Origin: Orobanche coerulescens
Taxonomy: Eukaryota > Streptophyta > Magnoliopsida > Lamiales > Orobanchaceae
Reading direction: 5' to 3'
DNA length: 64,000 bases
Assembly: GCA_033398695.1 (NCBI GenBank)
Contig: CM065805.1
Location: 74,554,762-74,618,761 of the forward strand
The notes beneath the pieces were generated by a model, which was not told where the DNA came from, did no database searches, and saw nothing but the letters and a program-made list of their open reading frames with translations. This document shows positions 1 to 11,752 of the stretch, piece by piece. A program made the translations under genes and the position numbers. The first letter of the stretch is position 1; the number at the start of each line of letters is the position of its first letter.

Positions 1-137
1 CCAGGTGAGTGAGTGGCAGCGTCACTGCTCGATGAGTTAGCATTATTCCTGGCATTTGCACGTGTATTAGCACGAGTTCTCGGGATTCGGCCCGCTCCAC
101 GGCCTCGTCCTCCACGTCCTCTGCCAGCCCTTTCCAT
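1..137 (-). CDS. Gag N-terminus of Tekay/Del-like element (partial)
   Basis: An open frame starts with ATG at 137-135 on the minus strand and runs off the left edge after 45 codons without a stop. The first 17 residues are rich in Gly-Arg repeats (GRGRGGRGRGAGR), followed by an RTRANTRANAR stretch and a Ser/Asn-rich segment. A basic Gly/Arg start is common in Gag of large-LTR plant Ty3 elements and may bind nucleic acid. The start lies about 480 bases inside the primer-binding site, where gag is expected. The capsid region and zinc knuckle are outside the window, so the assignment rests on position and composition. Confidence 0.55.
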   Translation of the reverse strand, partial: MERAGRGRGGRGRGAGRIPRTRANTRANARNNANSSSSDAATHSP

Positions 138-614
138 ACTGGAGTGGAAAGTCATATGATGATTATATATCTCGCATGAGTATCACATTATGATTATATT
201 ATGAAATGATGAAAATGAGCATACGTGCTCAAATACAGCGATTATATGAATGATTAACTGAGGTGACATGATTATCTGATGAAATTATTGAAATGATTAT
301 CTTGAACAATTTAGCAAGATTGATGATGTGATCTTCAAGATCAACAACTGAGTAATGAAATGAATTGAGTGATTAATGAGTTAACATGACCGTCCTGGTC
401 AAAATGACAATGATGATTGAGGATTGTTAACTGATGAATTATGAATGAATGATTAATGCCAGAAATTATACCATGGCATTAGAAATCTTACAGTTCTTGG
501 TCTGATTGGCTCGGCATTTGCACAGGTCACACGTGACGCGAAAGTCCAATGATACTAGTCCGATGACGATGATTTCAAATGAGACATGACTTGGAGGGTA
601 GTATTCAAAACCAC
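138..614 (-). other. Untranslated leader between PBS and gag
   Basis: AT-rich sequence full of short TGA/ATGA repeats lies between the primer-binding site and the gag start. No convincing ORF is present. It is read as the 5' untranslated leader, where dimerisation or packaging signals would be expected; I cannot point to one. Confidence 0.5.
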
Positions 615-626
615 GCTCTGATACCA
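615..626 (-). other. Primer-binding site (initiator Met tRNA type)
   Basis: The minus strand reads TGGTATCAGAGC, the classic complement of the plant initiator Met tRNA 3' end. It lies 4 bases inside the LTR end at 631, the spacing expected of a functional site. Confidence 0.9.
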
Positions 627-630
627 ACTC

Positions 631-3024
631 TGTAACATCCCAAACTAGGCGGATATTACGGTCTGTGGACCCCATTTGGGACCCACCGGGCGAATGAAAA
701 TGAATGAATTACACGGGTAAATGTAGTACCGAACCACATTACAACATCAATTACTCCGATAAGGAGTTTTATACAACACACCTGGATGATATCAATACAA
801 GTATATTTTATATGGAGATAAAATATACAACAATGAGTGAAATGAACATTCAAACGAAATGTCTCAGCGGAATAAATAAAGGAGACATAAATGATCAAAA
901 AGTGGGGCCCCTACTAGTATCACTGACTCTCGCCGTCACCGTGCTCTCCCGTGCCTTAGCCTTGCCATGACACAGCAGTATCCCCAACGGGGTCCATACG
1001 TAACAACAATCCTCAAGGGTTGAAAATACACAATCATGATATATCTGAAATTATGAATTATCCTGTCGAAACATACGCAATCAAACATGCTATATGAATC
1101 GACTAATCGGTACGGCTCAAAGGAATGGCGCCACACTACGTCCGGGATGGAAATGTGTCCGTGCACAAGCCACCAACGAGTATCGATCAAATACACGTGT
1201 GGTCTTGTCCTGTCGATCTCACGAAGCCATCAACTCGTGTGCACAGTCCAATGTGAGGCCACCAACCAACACACGACTATAACGTGCCCGACATGAAAAT
1301 CCTACACATACCAACCGGCACGCCAGTATGACCCGGAATGCCACAATATAACAAAAGTGACAATGAAAATGAATAATGACTCACCAAGATTAAATGATGG
1401 TGAAATGAATGGTAGCTCAATGAAATGATCGGAACCGTCGTTCCTTATGACTGAGGTGATTAATTGACAATGACAAGTTTTGATACGATTAATACAATGA
1501 TGAATGAGTTACGATTATGAATGAACAACGACAAAAGGAATGAATATCCTTTTAACCGAGTAAGAATTAACTTACACAATACCGATGATAATGTCCTTCC
1601 ACGAACAACGTCCTAAATGAAATGTCGGTCGCTCGAACAACCTTGAACAACAATAATTACCAACAACCGATCAATACACGAATTCAATACGATCATACCC
1701 GACCCAAACGTCGATACAACAATATTCGAACTCGAATATATCGAAACCAACTCCAAGATGAGTATTTCAAACCATCAAAATACTTTCAATGATATCAATA
1801 ATCCATTAGGAATCCATAATTCATGATTACAACAACATCAATCGGAAAATCCCCAATTAACCGAAGTCAACCCCTAGGGTTCTTGAAATAATTCCGAAAA
1901 TAACCATTAAATCCATAGGAATATATTTATCCAAGGTAGATAATCCATATCTAACATATTCCAATGATAATCCAAGCGTACACGAAGAAATCGGAAGGAA
2001 AACCCAAAAATCCGAAATTCTAGATCTAAGAGATTAATACATTTGATTCGATGCGATGAAGATGATGAAATGATGATCAATACGAAAGATGAGCTTGAAG
2101 ATGATGATTGATGAATACACCTCGAAGAATCCTCTCCGAATCGCTCAAAATCGCCCAAAATTACCGAAGGAATGAAATGAGATGAATAATGACGAACTCT
2201 GACTAAACTGTCCAATTTATAGTCAGTCCAGGTTAGCGTGCGCTAGCCCTTGTGCATAGCGTGCGCTAACGAGTAATTTGGGTAGTCCAGTACCCACTGT
2301 CCGAACACGGTAGCGCGCGCTACGTACCTCTTTGTAGCGTGCGCTACGGCCATACTACTAGCGTGCGCTAATATCCATTGTTAGCGTGCGCTAGCGAAAT
2401 ATTTGACGCCTAGTATTGGAGTCCAGAAAACTGGCTTCCCTCTGATCTGACCTCGATAGCGTGCGCTACAACCATTGCTTAGCGTGCGCTAATATATCGG
2501 TTGCGTACGCTAACAACAACACATAGCGTGCGCTATGAATTAATCGATGCGATCCGGTAGCCACCGACTCAACTCCGATCCGTTCTAGCGCGCTACTCCC
2601 ACACATATAGCGTGCGCTACTACAACCCGTTAGCGCGCTACTTTCCACCGTAGCGTGCGCTACAAATAATCTCACCTGCAGTCCGGTACCTTCTGGATCG
2701 CAGCATGGCAACCTTAGCGTGCGCTAAAGCCGAGTGGTAGCGTGCGCTACCTATACCCAATTAGCGTACGCTAAAAGGAGTATGTAGCGTGCGCTACTCC
2801 TCACGCATACTGCAACGAAAATGACAATCATGATAAACACGGCACGAAACTCCAATCGGATAAATGATGACCGATTTATTGATACACGATACAATTACTC
2901 TGAATGATGAATACCATGACTGAATATGAGTGACAATTGATCAATGATGAATGAAATTACTGAGTATCAATTACTGAATGATAAATACTGAATGATAATT
3001 ACTGAATGACAACTGGGTATTACA
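631..3024 (-). repeat. 5' LTR of Tekay/Del-like element (2394 bp)
   Basis: The LTR is bounded by TGTAACATCC at the left and GTATTACA at the right, giving a 5-base terminal inverted repeat. It adjoins the primer-binding site. Its length suits Tekay/Del, whose LTRs are large. Scattered ORFs of 60-100 codons on both strands have no recognisable domain and are treated as chance. The segment 2234-2796 carries a dense palindrome array listed separately. The last 60 bases resemble the end of another LTR at 33600-33689 (shared GTGGACC and CCACC blocks). Confidence 0.8.
2234..2796. repeat. Array of 18 TAGCGYGCGCTA palindromes
   Basis: Eighteen copies of a 10-12 base near-palindrome, mostly TAGCGTGCGCTA, start at 2234, 2257, 2311, 2335, 2359, 2382, 2457, 2480, 2501, 2524, 2586, 2608, 2631, 2651, 2715, 2738, 2762 and 2785. 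Variants are TAGCGCGCTA (2586, 2631), TAGCGCGCGCTA (2311) and TAGCGTACGCTA (2762, a perfect palindrome). Within groups the start-to-start spacing is 20-24, mostly 23. Four-copy groups recur every 129-146 bases, separated by spacers that often contain GTCCRG or GATCCG. Confidence 0.9.
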
Positions 3025-3658
3025 GGTTGAACGGGAAGGACGGAACAGCCTGGGCGCCTGGATATGCTGCTCCTTTTGTCTCCTTCACAACTTGGGTTTC
3101 AGATATGAGGTTTCCCACAATGGGAATACTAGTTGAATAATTATTCTTACCGCCATGGAGAACCGAAACAACAGCACCGGAGCAACCGCCAAGCCCACCA
3201 GGTATTACGGCATCGGAAATGGCCGCCTCCTTCACGAGGGTGTTGGGATCGAGCGGGTTACCCACTTGGGGGAAATTAGACTCATTATTATTTTTTGGGT
3301 GGAGAGCAAGAAGTCCCCCGTGAGATTCCTTTAATCCATAGCCAGTGAGGTTAGCGGCTCCAGGAGATTCCAAGAGAGAGAGAGATGGCCCGTGAGAAAT
3401 ATTTAATTCCTAGCAAGTGGGGTTAGCATCAGTCTCCCCATGTGATTTGAAAGAGGGAGGTTGATTTGACTGGAGCGATTTTTGAGAAAAGGAATCCCGA
3501 TCTGAAGAGATGGGAGCCGCCCCATGTGCCTTTGTCTGATTAATTTTTTGGGGTTGATTAATAATGATATTAATCAACTCGTTTTTTGAGGAATCAGATC
3601 TGGAATTGGGGGTTGTTGACTGGGGGTTCTCCCCACCAGGGAGTATTTTATCTGCCAT
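3025..3658 (-). pseudogene. Broken ORF of unknown family beside the LTR
   Basis: A minus-strand frame opens at ATG 3658-3656 (MADKILPGGENPQ...) and stops after 82 residues at 3410. A second frame follows (3373 down to 3020), 117 residues, ending only because it runs into the LTR at 3024. The protein is polar and rich in Ser, Asn and Gly, with no domain I recognise. DNA around 3316-3360 and 3384-3427 is a degenerate direct repeat (CCCGTGAGA ... GTTAGC), so the break may stem from a local duplication. It could be the first ORF of a non-LTR element or a host gene fragment. The Tekay-like element appears to have inserted into it and removed its 3' continuation from the window. Confidence 0.4.
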
Positions 3659-3810
3659 AGGGCAGACTAATTCACGGTCAGGACCGCCGCTCTAGGCGGC
3701 GGAAAACGAAAATAAAAGTGACGTTATCAGATGAGAATGCTGGTAACGTCCAGAAATTTAAAAAAAGATGAAGAACACGGATGAAGATGGTAGAGAGAAG
3801 GGAGAGAAAA
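3659..3810 (-). other. Possible 5' leader of the broken ORF
   Basis: This segment lies upstream of the ATG at 3658. It has a short GC hairpin (CCGCC ... GGCGG near 3690-3702) and a stretch that is purine-rich on the plus strand (3762-3812). The satellite begins directly after it. No ORF is seen. Confidence 0.3.
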
Positions 3811-6800
3811 AGTCTTGCTTAATCAAGAAGTAAAGGCTTAATCGGAACTATTACATCCAATCCTTGCTACAACAAGACTTAATCAAGAAGTAAACGATTA
3901 ATCAGAGCTGTTATAGCCAATTCTGAGTACAAAAGGCTCGAGTCTAATCAATAAACCCGAGTTTTCATAGAGTTCCAACTTGAATACATGTAAAGTGGCC
4001 TTATCTCCTATTAACAAGACTTAATCAAGAAGAGAAGCTTAATTGGAGCTATTATATTCAATCCTTGCTACAACAAGACTTAATCAAGAAGTAAAAGATC
4101 AATCGGATTTGTTATATCCAATTCTGAGTACAAAAGGCTCGAATATAATCAATAAACCCGAGTTTTCAAAGAGTTCCAAATCAAATGCATGTAACATGGT
4201 CTTATCGCCTATTAACAAGACTTAATGAAGAAGTAAAAGCTTAATCGGAGCTACTATATTCAATGCTTGCTACAACAAGACTTAATCAAGAAGTAAAGGC
4301 TTAATCGGAGCTATTACATCCAATCCTTGCTACAACAAGACTTAATCAAGAAGTAAACGATTAATCAGAGCTGTTATAGCCAATTCTGAGTACAAAAGAC
4401 TCGAATCTAATCAATGAACCCGAGTTTTCATAGAGTTCCAACTCGAATGCATGTAACATGGTCTTATCTCCTATTAACAAGACTTAATCAAGAAGTAAAA
4501 GTTTAATCTGAGCTACCATATCTAATCCTTGCTACAACAAGACTTAATCAAGAACTAAAAGATTAATTGGAGCCGTTATAGTCAATTCTGAGTACAAAAG
4601 GCTCGAATCTAATCAATAAACCTTAGTTTTCATAGAGTTCCAACTCGAATACATGTAACATGGTCTTATGTCTTATTACCATGACTTAATCAGGAAGTAA
4701 AAGCTTAATCGGAGCTATTATATCCAATCCTTGCTACAACAAGACTTAATCAAGAAGTAAAAGATTAATCGGAGCTGTTATAGCCAATTCTGAGTACAAA
4801 AGGCTCGGATCTAATCAATAAACCCGAGTTTTCATAGAGTTCCGACTGCAATGCATGTAATGTGGTCTTATCTCCTATTAACAAGACTTAATCAAGAAGT
4901 AAAAGATTAATTGGAGCTGTTCTAGCCAATTCTAAGTACAATAGGCTCGAATCGAATCAATAACCCCGAGTTTTCATAGAGTTCCAACTCAAATGCATTT
5001 AACGTGGTCTTATCTCCTATTAACAAGACCTAATCAAGTAGTAAAGGCTTAATCGGAGCTATTACATCCAATCCTTGCTACAACAAGACTTAATCAAGAA
5101 GTAACAGATTAATCGGAGCTATTATCACCAATTATGAGTACAAAAGGCTCGGATCTAATCAATAAACCCGAGTTTTCATAGAGTTCCGACTGCAATGTAT
5201 GTAATGTGGTCTTATCTCCTATTAACAAGACTTAATCAAGAAGCAAAAGATTAATTGGAGCTGTTATAGCCAATTCTAAGTACAAAAGGCTTGAATCGAA
5301 TCAATAAACCCGAGTTTTCATAGAGTTCCAACTCGAATGCATTTAACGTGGTCTTATCTCCTATTAACAAGACTTAATCAAGAAGTAAAGGGCTTAATTG
5401 GAGCTATTACATCCAATCCTTGCTACAACAAGACTTAATCAAGAAGTAAACGATTAATCAGAGCTGTTATAGCCAATTCTGAGTACAAAAGACTCGAGTC
5501 TAATCAATAAACCCGAGTTTTCATAGAGTTCCAACTTGAATACATGTAAAGTAGTCTTATCTCCTATTAACAAGACTTAATCAAGAAGAGAAGCTTAAAT
5601 GTAGCTATTATATTCAATCATTGCTACAAAAAGACTTAATCAAGATGTAAAAGATTAATCGGAGCTGTTATAGCCAATTCTGAGTACAAAAGGCTCAAAT
5701 ATAATCAATAAACCCGAGTTTTCATAGAGTTCCAACTCGAATGCATGTAACATGGTCTTATCTCCTATTAACAAGACTTAATGAAGAAGTAAAAGCTTAA
5801 TCGGAGCTATTATATTCAATCCTTGCTACAACAAGACTTAATCAAGAAGTAAAAGATTAATCGGAGCTATTATAACCAATTCTAAGTACAAAAGACTCGA
5901 ATCTAATCAATGAACCCGAGTTTTCATAGAGTTCCAACTCGAATGCATGTAACATGGTCTTATCTCCTATTAACAAGACTTAATCAAGAAGTAAAAGTTT
6001 AATCTGAGCTACCATATCTAATCCTTGCTACAACAAGACTTAATCAAGAACTAAAATATTAATTGGAGCCGTTATAGCCAATTCTGAGTACAAAAGGCTC
6101 GAATCTAATCAATAAACCTTAGTTTTCATAGAGTTCCAACTCGAATACATGTAACGTGGCCTTATGTCCTATTACCAAGACTTAATCAGGAAGTAAAAGC
6201 TTAATCGGAGCTATTATATCCAATCCTTGCTACAACAAGACTTAATCAAGAAGTAAAAGATTAATCGGAGCTGTTATAGCCAATTCTGAGTACAAAAGGC
6301 TCGGATCTAATCAATAAACCCGAGTTTTCATAGAGTTCCGACTGCAATGCATGTAATGTGGTCTTATCTCCTATTAACAAGACTTAATCAAGAAGTAAAA
6401 GATTAATTGGAGCTATTATAGCCAATTCTAAGTACAAAAGGCTCGAATCGAATCAATAAACCTTAGTTTTCATAGAGTTCCAACTCGAATACATGTAACG
6501 TGGCCTTATGTCCTATTACCAAGACTTAATCAGGAAGTAAAAGCTTAATCGGAGCTATTATATTCAATCCTTGCTACAACAAGACTTAATCAAGAAGTAA
6601 AAGATTAATCGGAGCTGTTATAGCCAATTCTGAGTACAAAAGGCTCGGATCTAATCAATAAACCCGAGTTTTCATAGAGTTCTGACTGCAATGCATGTAA
6701 TGTGGTCTTATCTCCTATTAACAAGACTTAATCAAGAATTAAAAGATTCATTGGAGCTGTTATAGCCAATTCTAAGTACAAAAGGCTCGAATCGAACCAA

Positions 6801-9800
6801 TAAACCCGAGTTTTCATAGAGTTCCAACTCGAATGCATTTAATGTGGTCTTATCTCCTATTAACAAGACCTAATCAAGAAGTAAAGGCTTAATCGGAGCT
6901 ATTACATCCAATCTTTGCTACAACAAGACTTAATCAAGAAGTAACAGATTAATCGGAGATATTATCACCAATTATGAGTACAAAAGGCTCGGATCTAATC
7001 AATAAACTCGAGTTTTCATAGAGTTCCAAATGCAATGTATGTAATGTGGTCTTATCTCCTATTAACAAGACTTAATCAAGAAGCAAAATATTAAATGGAG
7101 CTGTTATAGCCAATTATAAGTACAAAAGGCTCGAATCGGATCAATAAACCCGAGTTTTCATAGAGTTCCAACTCGAATGCATTTAACGTGGTCTTATTTC
7201 CTATTAACAGGACTTAATCAAGAAGTAAAGGCTTAATTGGAGCTATTACATCCAATCCTTGCTACAACAAGACTTAATCAAGAAGTAAACGATTAATCGT
7301 AGTTATAGCCAATTCGAGTACAAAAGACTCGAATCTAATCAATGAACCCGAGTTTTCATAGAGTTCCAACTCGAATGCATGTAACATGGTCTTATCTCCT
7401 ATTAACAAGACTTAATCAAGAAGTAAAGGCTTAATCGAGCTATTACATCCAATCCTTGCTACAACAAGACTTAATCAAGAAGTAAACGATTAATCGTAGT
7501 CATATAGCCAATTCCGAGTACAAAAGACTCGAATCTAATCAATGAACCCGAGTTTTCATAGAGTTCCAACTCGAATGCATGTAACATGGTCTTATTTCCT
7601 ATTAACAAGACTTAATCAAGAAGTTAAAGTTTAATCTGAGCTACCATATCTAATCCTTGCTACAACAAGACTTAATCAAGAACTAAAAGATTAATTGGAG
7701 CCGTTATAGTCAATTCTGAGTACAAAAGGCTCGAATCTAATCAATAAACCTTAGTTTTCATAGAGTTCCAACTCGAATACATGTAACGTGGTCTTATGTC
7801 TTATTACCAAGACTTAATCAGGAAGTAAAAGCTTAATCGGAGCTATTATATCCAATCCTTGCTACAACAAGACTTAATCAAGAAGTAAAAGATTAATCAG
7901 AGCTGTTATAGCCAATTCTGAGTACAAAAGGCTCGGATCTAATCAATAAACCCGAGTTTTCATAGAGTTCCGACTGCAATGCATGTAATGTGGTCTTAAC
8001 TCCTATTAACAAGACTTAATCAAGAAGTAAAAGATTAATTGGAGCTGTTCTAGCCAATTCTAAGTACAATAGGCTCGAATCGAATCAATAAACCCGAGTT
8101 TTCATAGAGTTCCAACTCGAATGCATTTAATGTGGTCTTATCTCCTATTAACAAGACCTAATCAAGAAGTAAAGGCTTAATCGGAGCTATTACATCCAAT
8201 CTTTGCTACAACAAGACTTAATCAAGAAGTAACAGATTAATCGGAGCTATTATCACCAATTATGAGTACAAAAGGCTCGGATCTAATCAATAAACTCGAG
8301 TTTTCATAGAGTTCCAAATGCAATGTATGTAATGTGGTCTTATCTCCTATTAACAAGACTTAATCAAGAAGCAAAATATTAAATGGAGCTGTTATAGCCA
8401 ATTATAAGTACAAAAGGCTCGAATCGGATCAATAAACCCGAGTTTTCATAGAGTTCCAACTCGAATGCATTTAACGTGGTCTTATTTCCTATTAACAGGA
8501 CTTAATCAAGAAGTAAAGGCTTAATTGGAGCTATTACATCCAATCCTTGCTACAACAAGACTTAATCAAGAAGTAAACGATTAATCAGAGCTGTTATAGC
8601 CAATTCTGAGTACAAAAGACTCGAATCTAATCAATGAACCCGAGTTTTCATAGAGTTCCAACTCGAATGCATGTAACATGGTCTTATCTCCTATTAACAA
8701 GACTTAATCAAGAAGTAAAGGCTTAATCGGAGCTATTACATCCAATCCTTGCTACAACAAGACTTAATCAAGAAGTAAACGATTAATCAGAGCTGTTATA
8801 GCCAATTCTGAGTACAAAAGACTCGAATCTAATCAATGAACCCGAGTTTTCATAGAGTTCCAACTCGAATGCATGTAACATGGTCTTATCTCCTATTAAC
8901 AAGACTTAATCAAGAAGTTAAAGTTTAATCTGAGCTACCATATCTAATCCTTGCTACAACAAGACTTAATCAAGAACTAAAAGATTAATTGGAGCCGTTA
9001 TAGTCAATTCTGAGTACAAAAGGCTCGAATCTAATCAATAAACCTTAGTTTTCATAGAGTTCCAACTCGAATACATGTAACGTGGTCTTATGTCTTATTA
9101 CCAAGACTTAATCAGGAAGTAAAAGCTTAATCGGAGCTATTATATCCAATCCTTGCTACAACAAGACTTAATCAAGAAGTAAAAGATTAATCAGAGCTGT
9201 TATAGCCAATTCTGAGTACAAAAGGCTCGGATCTAATCAATAAACCCGAGTTTTCATAGAGTTCCGACTGCAATGCATGTAATGTGGTCTTAACTCCTAT
9301 TAACAAGACTTAATCAAGAAGTAAAAGATTAATTGGAGCTGTTCTAGCCAATTCTAAGTACAATAGGCTCGAATCGAATCAATAACCCCGAGTTTTCATA
9401 GAGTTCCAACTCAAATGCATTTAACGTGGTCTTATCTCCTATTAACAAGACTTAATCAAGAAGTAAAGGGCTTAATTGGAGCTATTACATCCAATCCTTG
9501 CTACAACAAGACTTAATCAAGAAGTATACGATTAATTAGAGCTGTTATAGCCAATTCTGAGTACAAAAGACTCGAGTCTAATCAATAAACCCGAGTTTTC
9601 ATAGAGTTCCAACTTGAATACATGTAAAGTAGTCTTATCTCCTATTAACAAGACTTAATCAAGAAGAGAAGCTTAAATGTAGCTATTATATTCAATCCTT
9701 GCTACAACAAGACTTAATCAAGATGTAAAAGATTAATCGGAGCTGTTATAGCCAATTCTGAGTACAAAAGGCTCAAATATAATCAATAAACCCGAGTTTT

Positions 9801-11752
9801 CATAGAGTTCCAACTCGAATGCATGTAACATGGTCTTATCTCCTATTAACAAGACTTAATGAAGAAGTAAAAGCTTAATCGGAGCTATTATATTCAATCC
9901 TTGCTACAACAAGACTTAATCAAGAATTAAAAGATTAATCGGAGCTATTATAACCAATTCTAAGTACAAAAGACTCGAATCTAATCAATGAACCCGAGTT
10001 TTCATAGAGTTCCAACTCGAATGCATGTAACATGGTCTTATCTCCTATTAACAAGACTTAATCAAGAAGTAAAAGTTTAATCTGAGCTACCATATCTAAT
10101 CCTTGCTACAACAAGACTTAATCAAGAACTAAAAGATTAATTGGAGCCGTTATAGCCAATTCTGAGTACAAAAGGCTCGAATCTAATCAATAAACCTTAG
10201 TTTTCATAGAGTTCCAACTCGAATACATGTAACGTGGCCTTATGTCCTATTACCAAGACTTAATCAGGAAGTAAAAGCTTAATCGGAGCTATTATATCCA
10301 ATCCTTGCTACAACAAGACTTAATCAAGAAGTAAAAGATTAATCGGAGCTGTTATAGCCAATTCTGAGTACAAAAGGCTCGGATCTAATCAATAAACCCG
10401 AGTTTTCATAGAGTTCCGACTGCAATGCATGTAATGTGGTCTTATCTCCTATTAACAAGACTTAATCAAGAAGTAAAAGATTAACTGGAGCTATTATAGC
10501 CAATTCTAAGTACAAAAGGCTCGAATCGAATCAATAAACCTTAGTTTTCATAGAGTTCCAACTCGAATACATGTAACGTGGCCTTATGTCCTATTACCAA
10601 GACTTAATCAGGAAGTAAAAGCTTAATCGGAGCTATTATATTCAATCCTTGCTACAACAAGACTTAATCAAGAAGTAAAAGATTAATCGGAGCTGTTATA
10701 GCCAATTCTGAGTACAAAAGGCTCGGATCTAATCAATAAACCCGAGTTTTCATAGAGTTCCGACTGCAATGCATGTAATGTGGTCTTATCTTCTATTAAC
10801 AAGACTTAATCAAGAATTAAAAGATTCATTGGAGCTGTTATAGCCAATTCTAAGTACAAAAGGCTCGAATCGAATCAATAAACCCGAGTTTTCATAGAGT
10901 TCCAACTCGAATGCATTTAATGTGGTCTTATCTCCTATTAACAAGACCTAATCAAGAAGTAAAGGCTTAATCGGAGCTATTACATCCAATCTTTGCTACA
11001 ACAAGACTTAATCAAGAAGTAACAGATTAATCGGAGCTATTATCACCAATTATGAGTACAAAAGGCTCGGATCTAATCAATAAACTCGAGTTTTCATAGA
11101 GTTCCGAATGCAATGTATGTAATGTGGTCTTATCTCCTATTAACAAGACTTAATCAAGAAGCAAAATATTAAATGGAGCTGTTATAGCCAATTATAAGTA
11201 CAAAAGGCTCGAATCGGATCAATAAACCCGAGTTTTCATAGAGTTCCAACTTGAATGCATTTAACGTGGTCTTATTTCCTATTAACAAGACTTAATCAAG
11301 AAGTAAAGGCTTAATTGGAGCTATTACATCCAATCCTTGCTACAACAAGACTTAATCAAGAAGTAAACGATTAATCAGAGCTGTTATAGCCAATTCTGAG
11401 TACAAAAGGCTCGAGTCTAATCAATAAACCTGAGTTTTCATAGAGTTCCAACTTTAATACATGAAAAGTAGTCTTATCTCCTATTAACAAGACTTAATCA
11501 AGAAGAGAAGCTTAATTGGAGCTATTATATTCAATCCTTGCTACAACAAGACTTAATCAAGATGTAAAAGATTAATCGGAGCTGTTATAGCCAATTCTGA
11601 GTACAAAAGGCTCAAATATAATCAATAAACCCGAGTTTTCATAGAGTTCCAACTCGAATGCATGTAACATGGTCTTATCTCCTATTAACAAGACTTAATG
11701 AAGAAGTAAAAGCTTAATCGGAGCTATTATATTCAATCCTTGCTACAACAAG
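3811..11752. repeat. AT-rich satellite array with higher-order structure
   Basis: A composite unit of about 200 bases is repeated head to tail. It has a module of about 142 bases (CAAGACTTAATCAAGAAG ... GAGTTTTCATAGAGTTCC ... CTCCTATTAA) and a module of about 59 bases with the same CAAGACTTAATCAAGAAG start and a TTGCTACAA end. Examples of module starts are 3873, 4015, 4074 and 4215. The 59-base module is missing in some units, for example after 4882. I count about 42 copies of the GAGTTTTCATAGAG block here. Long segments recur at an offset of 4078 (5343 with 9421; 7081 with 11159) and another at about 1288-1294 (7081 with 8369). No coding potential is seen. Confidence 0.95.

Larger units (their letters stand above)
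1..3024 (-). mobile_element. Tekay/Del-like Ty3 LTR retrotransposon, 5' part
   Basis: The strand runs right to left: a 5' LTR (631-3024), a primer-binding site (615-626), a leader (138-614) and the start of gag (137 down to the window edge). The large LTR, the TGTAA/TTACA termini, a perfect TGGTATCAGAGC primer site and an RG-rich Gag N-terminus together fit the Tekay/Del lineage. The rest of gag, pol and the 3' LTR lie beyond the left edge, so the target duplication cannot be checked; the right flank starts GGTTG. Lineage is inferred from structure, not from a database match. Confidence 0.75.

Noticed and set aside
466..1296. Short ORFs on both strands
   Set aside because: They lie in or across the LTR edge, overlap one another and show no domain.
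2234..2796. CRISPR reading of the palindrome array
   Set aside because: Repeats are 10-12 bases with spacers of about 11 bases, inside an LTR of a plant element.
3811..11752. CRISPR-like regular repeats
   Set aside because: Spacers are themselves repeated, units are about 142 and 59 bases and no cas genes occur; this is a plant satellite.
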